A DNA stretch of 9,795 nt, from NCBI GenBank assembly GCA_035531535.1, contig DATKSV010000068.1:1-9795 (forward strand), given 5' to 3'. The notes beneath the pieces are model-generated. The model made no database searches, had not been told where the DNA came from, and saw only the letters and a list, made by a program, of their open reading frames with translations. Source of the stretch: AG-12 sp035531535. Its GTDB lineage: Bacteria > Chloroflexota > Dormibacteria > Aeolococcales > Bog-877. The position numbers and the translations under genes are program-made. Shown here one piece after another: positions 1 through 5,948 of the stretch (the stretch's first letter is position 1; each line of letters opens with the position of its first letter).

Positions 1-103
1 TGGAGTCGGCCGGCGGCGGGCGCTCCACCGCAGCCGGTGGCGGCACCGCCTCTTGGCTCAGCTGCGAATAGCCCAAGCCCACGGGGCCGGGCGTCTCCGT
101 CAT
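1..103 (-). CDS. Possible N-terminal end of a divergent gene, cut by the window edge
   Basis: On the minus strand an ATG at 103 opens a frame that stays open to the window edge (34 codons, beginning MTETPGPVGLGYSQ). About 29 of 33 codons after the start end in G or C, which fits the coding bias of the other genes here. A GGAG Shine-Dalgarno core lies six bases upstream of the ATG (110-113). The visible part is rich in proline and alanine and matches no family I recognise, so no function is offered. If real, it diverges from otsA with only about 10 bases between the starts. A short glycine-rich plus frame ending at a TAG at 69-71 also has good third-position bias and is the main alternative (the tail of an upstream plus-strand gene). 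Confidence 0.35.
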   Translation of the reverse strand, partial: MTETPGPVGLGYSQLSQEAVPPPAAVERPPPADS

Positions 104-113
104 CCTATGCTCC

Positions 114-1613
114 ATGCCCGGAATCGAGTCGTACATCCGGCAGATGCTGCAGGGATGGCAGACCATCGTGGTCGCCAACCGGCCTCCCATCGACGTCCAC
201 CGGGACCCCAACGGGCAAGAGCGGATCACCCGGGGCGGCGGCGGCCTGGTGACCGCCATGGCCGCCCTGGCCAAGGCCAGTGGGTCGATCTGGGTCGGGG
301 CGGCTCGGGGCGAATCCGACCTGGACCTGGTACGCCGGGCGGGAAGCGATGGCGTGGTCGAGGTGACCACCGAGGGCGGCGAGACCTTCCGCACCGTCTT
401 CGTGGAGACGGACCCCGAGGCGTATGAGCTCTACTACAACCAGATCAGCAACCCCCTGCTCTGGTTCATCCAGCACTACCTCTGGGACCTGGGCCGAGAG
501 CCGATCCTGGACTCCGAGACCGGGCGAGCCTGGCGCGACGGCTACGTGCGGGTCAACCAGAACTTCGCCGACCAGGTGGTGGCGGTGGCGGGCAGATCTA
601 AGGCCAGGCCCCTGATCCTGACCCAGGACTACCACCTCTACCTGATGCCGGCCATGGTCCGAGCGCAGCTGCCGGAGGCGCGCCTGCAGCACTTCATTCA
701 CATCCCCTGGCCCACGCCCCAGTACTGGAAGGTGATCCCGCGCCACATGCGTGATGGGATCATGACCGGGCTCCTGGGCAACGATGTGGTCGGGCTCCAG
801 ACCAGCCTGGATGTGCGCAACTTCCTGATGACCTGTGAGGAGAACCTCGGGCTGGGGGTGGACCACCGCCAGCGCATCGTCTTCTACGAGGGCAGGTCAG
901 TCTGGATCAGGGCCTACCCGATCTCGATCGACATCCGAGGAATGGCCGAGCTGGCGGCCAGCGAGGAGGTGCGCAAGGAGGAGGAGCTGATTGCGGCTTG
1001 GCGCCCCGAGATGCTGATCCTGAGGGTCGACCGCACCGATCTCAGCAAGAACATCGTGCGGGGATTCCTCGCCTATGAGCGGCTCCTGGAAATCCACCCG
1101 GAGCTGCGCGGGCGGGTTGTCTTCTGGGCCTTCCTGCAACGCAGCCGCCAGAACGTCGATGCCTACCGCGCCTACCTGGGGGCCCTGGTCTCAGCCGCCG
1201 CCCGGGTCAACCGCCGCTTCCAGACCGGCACCTGGCTGCCGATCCGCCTCGAGGTGGGGGATGACCTGCACCGGGCGGTAGCTGCCTACAAGTCCTACGA
1301 CGCCCTCCTGGTGAACCCGATCTACGACGGCATGAACCTGGTGGCCAAGGAGGGGGCCCTTTGCAACACCAGGGATGGGGTGCTGGTCCTCAGCGAGAAC
1401 GCCGGCAGCTATGAGGAACTCGGGCCCCAGGCTCTGGGGATCAACCCTTTCGACATCGACCAGACCGCGGAGGCGCTCCACACTGCGCTCACGATGCCCA
1501 AGCGCTACCGCGCCAACCGGGCTCGCCAGCTGCGCCAGATCGTCCGGCGCAACGACATCACCCGTTGGATCAGCAACCAGCTCCAGGACCTCAACGACCT
1601 GCTCGACCAGTAG
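114..1613 (+). CDS. otsA: Trehalose-6-phosphate synthase (GT20 family), divergent clade
   Basis: Cytoplasmic GT20 glycosyltransferase of 499 residues. The family transfers glucose from UDP-glucose to glucose-6-phosphate to give trehalose-6-phosphate. Visible landmarks in order are: VVANRPP (19-25) and the glycine loop RGGGGLV (40-46); YYNQISNPLLW (107-117); QDYHLYLMP (171-179); HIPWPTP (196-202), where OtsA usually has HIPFPTP; the donor-phosphate site VDRTDLSKN (305-313), which keeps the Arg and Lys of the classical VxRLDYSKG; and DGMNLVAKE (405-413) followed by LVLSENAG (424-431). The differences place it in a divergent clade, but all the key charged residues I can identify are kept. The ATG at 114 is the first in frame and has no clear ribosome binding site. 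ATG 147, just before the first conserved strand, is an alternative. The gene ends 11 bases from the stop of the opposing phosphatase gene, which supports the trehalose assignment over pseudoglycosyltransferase relatives such as ValL/VldE. Confidence 0.9.
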   Translation: MPGIESYIRQMLQGWQTIVVANRPPIDVHRDPNGQERITRGGGGLVTAMAALAKASGSIWVGAARGESDLDLVRRAGSDGVVEVTTEGGETFRTVFVETDPEAYELYYNQISNPLLWFIQHYLWDLGREPILDSETGRAWRDGYVRVNQNFADQVVAVAGRSKARPLILTQDYHLYLMPAMVRAQLPEARLQHFIHIPWPTPQYWKVIPRHMRDGIMTGLLGNDVVGLQTSLDVRNFLMTCEENLGLGVDHRQRIVFYEGRSVWIRAYPISIDIRGMAELAASEEVRKEEELIAAWRPEMLILRVDRTDLSKNIVRGFLAYERLLEIHPELRGRVVFWAFLQRSRQNVDAYRAYLGALVSAAARVNRRFQTGTWLPIRLEVGDDLHRAVAAYKSYDALLVNPIYDGMNLVAKEGALCNTRDGVLVLSENAGSYEELGPQALGINPFDIDQTAEALHTALTMPKRYRANRARQLRQIVRRNDITRWISNQLQDLNDLLDQ

Positions 1614-1624
1614 CTCGGGGGCGA

Positions 1625-2449
1625 TCAGGCTGGAGAGCGGATGCCCTCGGCCACGTCCCCCAGGAGCCGAGCCCAGGCGGACGGCCCCGCGAGGCAGACG
1701 TCCGCGGCCTCTGCAAGCTGAGGATTAGAGTCGGGGCCAAGCACCCCGATCGCGAGCGCCAGCTCCATCTCCGGCGCGCGCCGGTGCAGCTCGTAAATGG
1801 CCGGGAGGTCGCCCAGGTCGTCGCCGGCGAAGACGCATCCCCTGGGCTGGAGCCGGTCGAGGAGCCCGGCCAGCGCCATCCCTTTGTTGCCGCTGTGGGG
1901 CGGTCGCACCTCGATCACCAGCTTGCCCCGCACCACCTGAAGGTCTTCACCAGCCGCCAGTTGCTCGACCATGCGGCGCACGGTAGGCCCCACCCGGCGT
2001 GGCTCCGGGGAGTTGCGGTAATGCACCGAAACCCCCAGCGCCTTGGCCTCGACCTGGACTCCTGGCAGTTGGGCGGTGAGAGCCTCCAGGTGTTTGGCGA
2101 GTTGGACCAGGCGGTCGTAGGGTGCCGGGGGCATGGGCAGGGGGTCCGCCGCGCTGGCGTTGAGCCACGGCTCCAGGCCGTAGCTCCCCAGCAGCACCGC
2201 CCCGGGCACCCGGCACTGGACCGCGAGGTTGGCCAGGTCGCGGCCGCTGATCACGGCGACCGGGGTGCGGCGGGCGAGCTCAGCTAAGGCGCGCGAGGCC
2301 TGGGGCAGAGGTCGGGCTCGCCTGGGGTCCCGGACCACCTGGGCCAACGTTCCGTCGAAGTCGGACGCGATCAGGAGGCTGCCGCGGCGGGCGAGGCGGA
2401 CCAGCGGAGGGACCAGTGAGGAGGCCTCATCCGGCCCTTGCGATGCCAC
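1625..2449 (-). CDS. otsB: Trehalose-6-phosphate phosphatase (HAD superfamily)
   Basis: HAD-type phosphatase that removes phosphate from trehalose-6-phosphate, completing trehalose synthesis after OtsA. Counting from the chosen start (274 residues) the HAD motifs are: DFDGTL with nucleophile and acid Asp at 30 and 32; VISGR near 66-70; a GKLVIEVRP strand and NKG (188-190) near the motif III lysine; and GDDLGD (209-214) for Mg2+ binding. YGLE and SVHYRN in the cap region are also typical of OtsB. The frame is open to a TTG at 2500, but I prefer GTG 2449 because a TATGAT box ends six bases upstream, as in a leaderless transcript, and the family's conserved part starts soon after. It is convergent with otsA and divergent from the membrane-protein operon at 2503. 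Confidence 0.9.
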   Translation of the reverse strand: MASQGPDEASSLVPPLVRLARRGSLLIASDFDGTLAQVVRDPRRARPLPQASRALAELARRTPVAVISGRDLANLAVQCRVPGAVLLGSYGLEPWLNASAADPLPMPPAPYDRLVQLAKHLEALTAQLPGVQVEAKALGVSVHYRNSPEPRRVGPTVRRMVEQLAAGEDLQVVRGKLVIEVRPPHSGNKGMALAGLLDRLQPRGCVFAGDDLGDLPAIYELHRRAPEMELALAIGVLGPDSNPQLAEAADVCLAGPSAWARLLGDVAEGIRSPA

Positions 2450-2455
2450 CTTCTG

Positions 2456-2461
2456 ATCATA
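2456..2461 (-). promoter_or_regulatory. Putative -10 box of a leaderless otsB promoter
   Basis: On the minus strand TATGAT lies six bases before the GTG at 2449, so a transcript starting 6-7 bases downstream of the box would begin at or next to the start codon. This is the TANNNT-N6/7-start pattern of leaderless genes in high-GC Gram-positive bacteria. No convincing -35 element is present at 16-18 bases, so the promoter call rests on the -10 box and its spacing alone. Confidence 0.5.
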
Positions 2462-2490
2462 GGCGTCGCGGTTGGGTGGGCCGCATCCGC

Positions 2491-2496
2491 TAACCT
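2491..2496 (+). promoter_or_regulatory. Putative -10 box of a leaderless promoter for the gene at 2503
   Basis: TAACCT is followed by six bases and then the ATG at 2503. No Shine-Dalgarno sequence fits in that gap, so leaderless initiation is the simplest reading. It lies back to back with the otsB -10 box in the same 53-bp spacer. No good -35 match is visible. Confidence 0.45.
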
Positions 2497-2502
2497 GCAA
2501 GC

Positions 2503-2895
2503 ATGGCTGCCAAGGATCTCGCTGAGGAGACCGTCCCGGAACTGGTGCAGGACCTGGGGGGCGAGCTGCGGCAGCTGGTCGCCGCCGAGATGGAGCTGGC
2601 CAAGGCGGAGCTCAAACGGAGCGCACGGCGGGGCCTGCGCGTGGTCGTGGCCGGCGCGGTGGCGGCCCTGGGCGCGGGCTTGCTCCTTATCTTCGGGCTG
2701 GTCACCCTGGTGGAGTGGATCCCCAATCACACCCTGGTGGCCGGGATCGTGGGCATCGTCGGCATCGCTCTGCTGGCGCTGGGCGGGGGCGTGGTGTGGT
2801 CCAATCGGCACCTCTGGCCGTTCACGGCCAGCAAACTGAGCCTTCAAGAGGACCTAGAGTGGGCACGACGACTGAGCAGGCGCGCGCACAGGTAG
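2503..2895 (+). CDS. Putative actinobacterial holin-X / DUF1469-type membrane protein
   Basis: Small membrane protein of 130 residues with the layout of the DUF1469 (phage holin 3_6, actinobacterial holin-X) family. It has an acidic amphipathic N-terminal helix (about 10-42, with repeated L/E/K such as AAEMELAKAEL), two hydrophobic segments at about 46-70 and 78-98, and a basic tail with the family-like QEDLEWARR (115-123). Despite the family name these genes are usually chromosomal and not part of prophages; their role is unknown and often guessed as envelope or stress related. There is no phage gene nearby. The start is fixed by the -10 box six bases upstream. Its end overlaps the next gene by 37 bases, so the two are co-transcribed. 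Confidence 0.8.
   Translation: MAAKDLAEETVPELVQDLGGELRQLVAAEMELAKAELKRSARRGLRVVVAGAVAALGAGLLLIFGLVTLVEWIPNHTLVAGIVGIVGIALLALGGGVVWSNRHLWPFTASKLSLQEDLEWARRLSRRAHR
2846..2852 (+). promoter_or_regulatory. Shine-Dalgarno sequence deciding the GTG start at 2859
   Basis: AAGAGGA, inside the end of the preceding gene, lies six bases before GTG 2859. It supports that start over the longer open frame that extends upstream to 2715. Confidence 0.6.
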
Positions 2896-3311
2896 CGGCG
2901 ACCCGGGCGCGGGTCGACTCCACGCTGGATCGCCTGGAGCTGCGGATCAGGCAGGAGTTGAGTCCGCGCCGGCGTCTGCGCCGGGATGGAGCCAAGCTGG
3001 CGGTCGGGGTGGCCGTGGTGGCCCTGGTGGGCACGACCTACGTGCTTCGGGCCCGGCGACGCCGTCGCGATGAGCCTGGCCAGGTCGACTGGATCGATGC
3101 GATGCCGGAGGAGTGGCGCGCTCGCCTCTCTGAGCTGCTGGCCGAGGCGGCCGCTGGAGGCGGGCTGGCCGCGCGGCCGGGCAGCTCCAAGCCTCCGCGC
3201 TCGGCCCTCCAGTCGCTGGCTCTGCGAGGCGGCCGGATGGCGCTGCCGATCGTCCTCAATGCGGTGGCGGAGCGGTTCGCCAACCGCCAGCCGAGCGCCG
3301 GTCCGGGCTGA
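2859..3311 (+). CDS. DUF3618-like single-pass membrane protein
   Basis: Protein of 150 residues. The N-terminal 35 residues (TEQARAQVAATRARVDSTLD) match the pattern of DUF3618, where a helix of the form eQ...I..TRa.L..TldaLe precedes the membrane segment. A basic stretch SPRRRLRRDG (35-44) is followed by one hydrophobic helix at about 46-64 (LAVGVAVVALVGTTYVL), a RARRRRR stop-transfer cluster, and a variable C-terminal part of about 80 residues. Positive charge on both sides leaves the topology open. It overlaps the upstream holin-X-like gene by 37 bases. Neighbouring DUF1469 and DUF3618 genes are a familiar actinobacterial pair of unknown function. Confidence 0.75.
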   Translation: MGTTTEQARAQVAATRARVDSTLDRLELRIRQELSPRRRLRRDGAKLAVGVAVVALVGTTYVLRARRRRRDEPGQVDWIDAMPEEWRARLSELLAEAAAGGGLAARPGSSKPPRSALQSLALRGGRMALPIVLNAVAERFANRQPSAGPG

Positions 3312-3323
3312 GCCTCAGCCTGG
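3303..3323 (+). terminator. Hairpin over the stop codon of the DUF3618-like gene
   Basis: The stem is CCGGGCTGA with TCAGCCTGG, loop GCC, nine pairs including one G-T pair, and the TGA stop lies in the left arm. No T tract follows. It could end the 2503-3311 operon before the acetyltransferase gene, but the lack of a T run keeps this tentative. Confidence 0.4.
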
Positions 3324-3361
3324 GTGATGCCTAACCCGCAGGGCTCACGCGTGGCTGGGGA

Positions 3362-4009
3362 GTGAGCTCAGCCCCGGGGCGTCAGAGCGGGGGCGCTGCT
3401 CCCGCGGTACGACCCCTGCGGTCGCCAGACCTGCCCGAGGTCGGAAGCATGCTGGCACGAGCGTTCCTGACCGACCCGACCTCAGCCTGGCTCTTCCCGA
3501 AGCCGGACGGGCGTCCTGAGGCCCTGGCGCGCTGGTACCAGCTCAACGCCGCTCTGCTGCTGGCTTCCGGGGAGGGTTGGGTCATCGATGACCTGTCCGC
3601 CGCCGCCATCTGGCTCCCGATGGGCAGGCTCCGGGAACGTCCGGCCCACCACGCCCGCATTCGGGATGTGCTCAGGCTCAACCTGCAGGTGATGTGGATG
3701 CTCGGCCCACGGGTGGCCCCGGCCGCCATGACCACCGTGCGGCTGCACCGTCTTCACGGCGTCACCCCGGCCTGGTATCTGGCGGTCCTGGGCACCGAGC
3801 CTTCGCGTCAGGGCACCGGCCTGGGCACGGCGGTGCTGGCACCGATGCTGGCCCGCTGTGACCGGACTGGAACCCCGGCGGTCCTGGACACCGCCACCCT
3901 GGTGGATGTCCGCTTCTACCAGGGCCGAGGCTTTGAGGTGGCCGGCGAGGTGCAGAGCCGCCATGGGCCTCGCTTCTGGGCAATGCGCCGGCAGCCAGCT
4001 CGGATCTGA
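3362..4009 (+). CDS. GNAT-family N-acetyltransferase
   Basis: Protein of 215 residues with the GNAT fold used to transfer acetyl from acetyl-CoA to an amine. Motif A is clear: WYLAVLGTEPSRQGTGLGTA (138-157), in which QGTGLG matches the Q/RxxGxG/A acetyl-CoA pyrophosphate loop. The later strand and helix appear as VLDTATLVDVRFYQGRGFEV (174-193), and the C-terminal end GPRFWAMRR is typical of actinobacterial members related to puromycin acetyltransferase. The substrate cannot be told from sequence. The GTG at 3362 is the furthest upstream start in frame. It has no well-spaced Shine-Dalgarno and no TANNNT box at leaderless distance, so the true start could be further in. It is convergent with the YjbR-like gene. 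Confidence 0.85.
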   Translation: MSSAPGRQSGGAAPAVRPLRSPDLPEVGSMLARAFLTDPTSAWLFPKPDGRPEALARWYQLNAALLLASGEGWVIDDLSAAAIWLPMGRLRERPAHHARIRDVLRLNLQVMWMLGPRVAPAAMTTVRLHRLHGVTPAWYLAVLGTEPSRQGTGLGTAVLAPMLARCDRTGTPAVLDTATLVDVRFYQGRGFEVAGEVQSRHGPRFWAMRRQPARI

Positions 4010-4055
4010 GTCATCTCCCCGCCACCGGTCAGTCAGGGCCGATCAGCCGAGCCGC

Positions 4056-4074
4056 CCTGGTGGGATCGACCAGG
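4056..4074 (+). terminator. Hairpin downstream of the acetyltransferase gene
   Basis: CCTGGT (4056-4061) and ACCAGG (4069-4074) form a perfect 6-bp stem with a 7-base loop, 47 bases after the acetyltransferase stop. There is no T tract. Further small hairpins at 4129-4141 and 4140-4154 lie between it and the large hairpin at 4169. The intergenic region 4010-4168 holds nothing else I recognise. Confidence 0.3.
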
Positions 4075-4168
4075 TAGCGCGGGGGCCGTGAGATGGCGGA
4101 TTCGGGCAGGTGCCGAGTTGGCCCAGGCGGCGCTTGGCGCCAGGCGAACCCTGGAGAGGGCGGTCGGG

Positions 4169-4205
4169 GTCGCGGGTCAGCCGCCGGCCCGGGCTGACCC
4201 GCGAC
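4169..4205. terminator. Strong 14-bp hairpin between convergent genes, likely bidirectional terminator
   Basis: GTCGCGGGTCAGCC (4169-4182) is the exact reverse complement of GGCTGACCCGCGAC (4192-4205), with a 9-base loop. It is the strongest inverted repeat I found in the window. The YjbR-like gene's stop codon (4177-4179) lies inside the left arm and its last codons in the loop and right arm. It sits at the convergence of the acetyltransferase (+) and the three-gene operon (-), so a two-way terminator is the simplest reading. No T run is present on either side, as is common in very GC-rich genomes. Confidence 0.65.
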
Positions 4206-4620
4206 GGACTAGCTCGTAGGACTCAGCGAGCAGGTCCTCAACCAGGTCTGGCGCCAGGGATGGCGAGAGAGTGACGGTGATCCAGTGCCGCTTGCTCATG
4301 TGGTACCCGGGAGTGATCTCCTGGTACTGGTCGGCCAGGGCCGCCCCATAGCCGGGGTCGCACTTCAAGGTGATCCGGCCCGGCTGGTCGTCGAGGCTGA
4401 CGGCTGCGAACATTTTGCCGGCGACCTTGAAGACCGCGGTTGACTCCCCGAAGGGATGGCAGAGCTCGGCTGTCGGCAGCCTGGCGCATTCCACGAGGGC
4501 ACGCTCCCGCCCGAAGGGCGGTCCATTCCCCCGCCCGGACCTGCCGGGCCGGCCCTGGCCAGGTGACCCGGACCCAGCTCCTCGGCCACTCTCGGGGCGC
4601 TCGCCGGGGCTGCCGTTCAC
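4177..4620 (-). CDS. YjbR/MmcQ-family protein with low-complexity N-terminal extension
   Basis: The core from about residue 38 to 140 fits the YjbR/MmcQ family (PF04237-type, CyaY-like fold): ERALVECARLP, then HPFGES, FKVAGKMFAAV, ITLKCDPG, ITPGYHMSKRHWITVTL and a final LLAESYELVRR. The conserved GKMFA and the K-HWI element are both intact. The family is small and usually of unknown function, with suggested DNA or partner-protein binding. The first 37 residues are a Gly/Pro/Arg/Ser-rich stretch not expected in the family. The GTG start at 4620 overlaps the upstream gene's TGA as GTGA, which implies translational coupling. No good downstream start in frame precedes the core, so the extension may be real. 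It is the last gene of the 5881-4177 operon. Confidence 0.8.
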   Translation of the reverse strand: MNGSPGERPESGRGAGSGSPGQGRPGRSGRGNGPPFGRERALVECARLPTAELCHPFGESTAVFKVAGKMFAAVSLDDQPGRITLKCDPGYGAALADQYQEITPGYHMSKRHWITVTLSPSLAPDLVEDLLAESYELVRRGSARAGG

Positions 4621-5522
4621 AGGCGCGGCGGGGGGGCGCCGGCCAGCAGCTGCTCCGCCGTCTCGGCCAGGGTGGCGAGGGCCGCTCGGTGCGGGGACGG
4701 GCCGTAAGACACGCGGGCGACTCCCAGGGCGACCAGCTCGCTCGGGGGTGGGGTCCCGGGCAGGCCGAGGACGCTGAGCTTGCGCGGTCCGAGACCCTCG
4801 ACCAGGGAGCCGACCTGGTCCGAGTCGAGCCGGCCGGGGACGAACACGCAGCCGGCCCCCTCCTCGAGAAACGCCCGGCCACGGTGCAGGGCCTCGGCCA
4901 GGGCACCGGCTCGCCCGCCGGGCGCCAGGAAGGCATCGGTTCGGGCATTGAGCACGAGTGGCACTCCCTCCAGCTCCGCGGCGCGCACCGCGGTCCGGAC
5001 GGCCTTGGCGGATTCGGCCAGCGGGCGCATCTGGTCTTCCAGATTGCCGCCCGCGGCGCCGGCGGCGATGGCGCGACCAACGGTGCCGGCCACGTCACCG
5101 TAGCCGGCCTCGAGATCGGCGGTGACCGGCAGGGCGACCGCCCCGGCGATCCTGGCCAGCATGTCGAGCATCAGCGCTATTGGAATAATCTCGCCGTCAG
5201 GGTAGCCAAAGGCCGCGGCGATGGCGGCACTGGCAGTGGCCACCGCCCGGCAGCCAGCTGTCGCCGCGACGGTCCTGGCGCTGGCAACATCCCACACGTT
5301 TACCAGGATCAACAACTCCGGATCGGTATGCAAGCGGAGGAGCTCGACGGCTTTCTCCCGCACCGAGCTCTTGCCTTGAGACCGGCCCGGAGACGTGGTC
5401 GCCGCCACGGCGAGGTCCCCGCCCCACGCTGCCCGATCAGGCCCGATCAGGCCCGGTCGCCCGCAGCTCCGCCCGGCGAGCGCCCTTCGGGGCTTGCTGT
5501 CGAGGCCGGCTGAGGTCCTCAC
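4617..5522 (-). CDS. Isocitrate lyase / phosphoenolpyruvate mutase-family enzyme
   Basis: TIM-barrel enzyme of the isocitrate lyase/PEP mutase superfamily, which makes or breaks C-C or P-C bonds next to a carboxylate using Mg2+. Matching elements, counted from GTG 5522, are: RLHTDPELLILVNVWDVASA (63-82), AVATASAAIAAAFGYPDG (93-110), the metal-site strand PVTADLEAGYGD (132-143), GNLEDQ (159-164) and LNARTDAFL. The isocitrate lyase signature KKCGH is absent, so it belongs to the broad PEP-mutase-like group (oxaloacetate decarboxylase, phosphonopyruvate hydrolase, carboxyphosphonoenolpyruvate mutase relatives), and the substrate is unknown. GTG 5522 overlaps the upstream TGA as GTGA, but this start adds about 53 residues with no family counterpart. 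GTG 5363 would give a 248-residue protein starting where the family normally does. I keep the coupled start with reservation. Confidence 0.85.
   Translation of the reverse strand: MRTSAGLDSKPRRALAGRSCGRPGLIGPDRAAWGGDLAVAATTSPGRSQGKSSVREKAVELLRLHTDPELLILVNVWDVASARTVAATAGCRAVATASAAIAAAFGYPDGEIIPIALMLDMLARIAGAVALPVTADLEAGYGDVAGTVGRAIAAGAAGGNLEDQMRPLAESAKAVRTAVRAAELEGVPLVLNARTDAFLAPGGRAGALAEALHRGRAFLEEGAGCVFVPGRLDSDQVGSLVEGLGPRKLSVLGLPGTPPPSELVALGVARVSYGPSPHRAALATLAETAEQLLAGAPPPRL
5431..5460. repeat. Tandem 10-bp direct repeat
   Basis: GCCCGATCAG occurs twice head to tail (5431-5440 and 5441-5450), and a third partial unit GCCCGGTCGC follows. It lies within the disputed 5' part of the isocitrate lyase/PEP mutase-family gene. 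If translation starts at GTG 5363 the repeat is in an untranslated leader of about 155 bases and could be an operator. If it starts at 5522 it codes for part of the unconserved extension. Confidence 0.55.
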
Positions 5523-5881
5523 CGAGGCAGCTCGGGACGGTCGATGACCCGCAGCCAGGTTCCGTCCGGCAGGCGGCGCGCCACCTGGACCCTTCCGCCG
5601 GTGTTGTCAGCCGGACGCGTCGACGTGAGCGCCAGGTCGCCGTTGCGCACGGTGGGCATCGCCGCCTCGGCCCCAGAGGGCGGCGGCGCCATTGCCACCA
5701 TGCTCTGGAACACGGCCAGGAGGGCTTGGTGCCCGACGGTTACCTGCCCGGGTGGGTAGGCAAGCACCGCGTCCGGCTCATAGAGGGTGGTCAGTCCCTC
5801 GGCGTCGCCGGCTCGCCAACGCTCCACGAACAAGCGAGCCAGGTCCTCTGGCTCCCCGGCGCGGTCTCTCATCTCGGTCAT
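5519..5881 (-). CDS. SnoaL-like / NTF2-superfamily protein
   Basis: Protein of 120 residues with the cone-shaped NTF2-like fold. The pattern EDLARLFVERWRAGDAEGL followed by LYEPDAVLAYPPG and VGHQALLAVFQSM, then a strand-rich C-terminal half ending in WLRVIDRPELP, is typical of the SnoaL/DUF4440 group. Members bind small hydrophobic molecules or act as isomerases, hydrolases or partner proteins; no specific reaction can be assigned. I chose ATG 5881 over the TTG two codons upstream because a GAGGCGGA purine stretch lies about 6-13 bases before it. Its stop overlaps the next gene's GTG as GTGA. It is the first intact gene of the minus-strand operon and lies 67 bases downstream of a truncated decarboxylase-family remnant. 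Confidence 0.8.
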   Translation of the reverse strand: MTEMRDRAGEPEDLARLFVERWRAGDAEGLTTLYEPDAVLAYPPGQVTVGHQALLAVFQSMVAMAPPPSGAEAAMPTVRNGDLALTSTRPADNTGGRVQVARRLPDGTWLRVIDRPELPR

Positions 5882-5948
5882 CGGCAATCCGCCTCAGCCT
5901 CTGGGCGGCGGCTAAAGCCGACGCTGTCACCTACAGACCGCGACCTCG

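Noticed and set aside
2503..2895. Reading the holin-X-like gene as evidence of a prophage
   Set aside because: This family is mostly chromosomal in Actinomycetota despite its name, and no other phage gene, attachment site or integrase is present.
4440..5513. Long plus-strand open frame of 357 codons opposite the PEP mutase-family and YjbR-like genes
   Set aside because: It is a mirror frame of two genes with clear family motifs; its translation is low-complexity Gly/Arg/His-rich with no recognisable domain.
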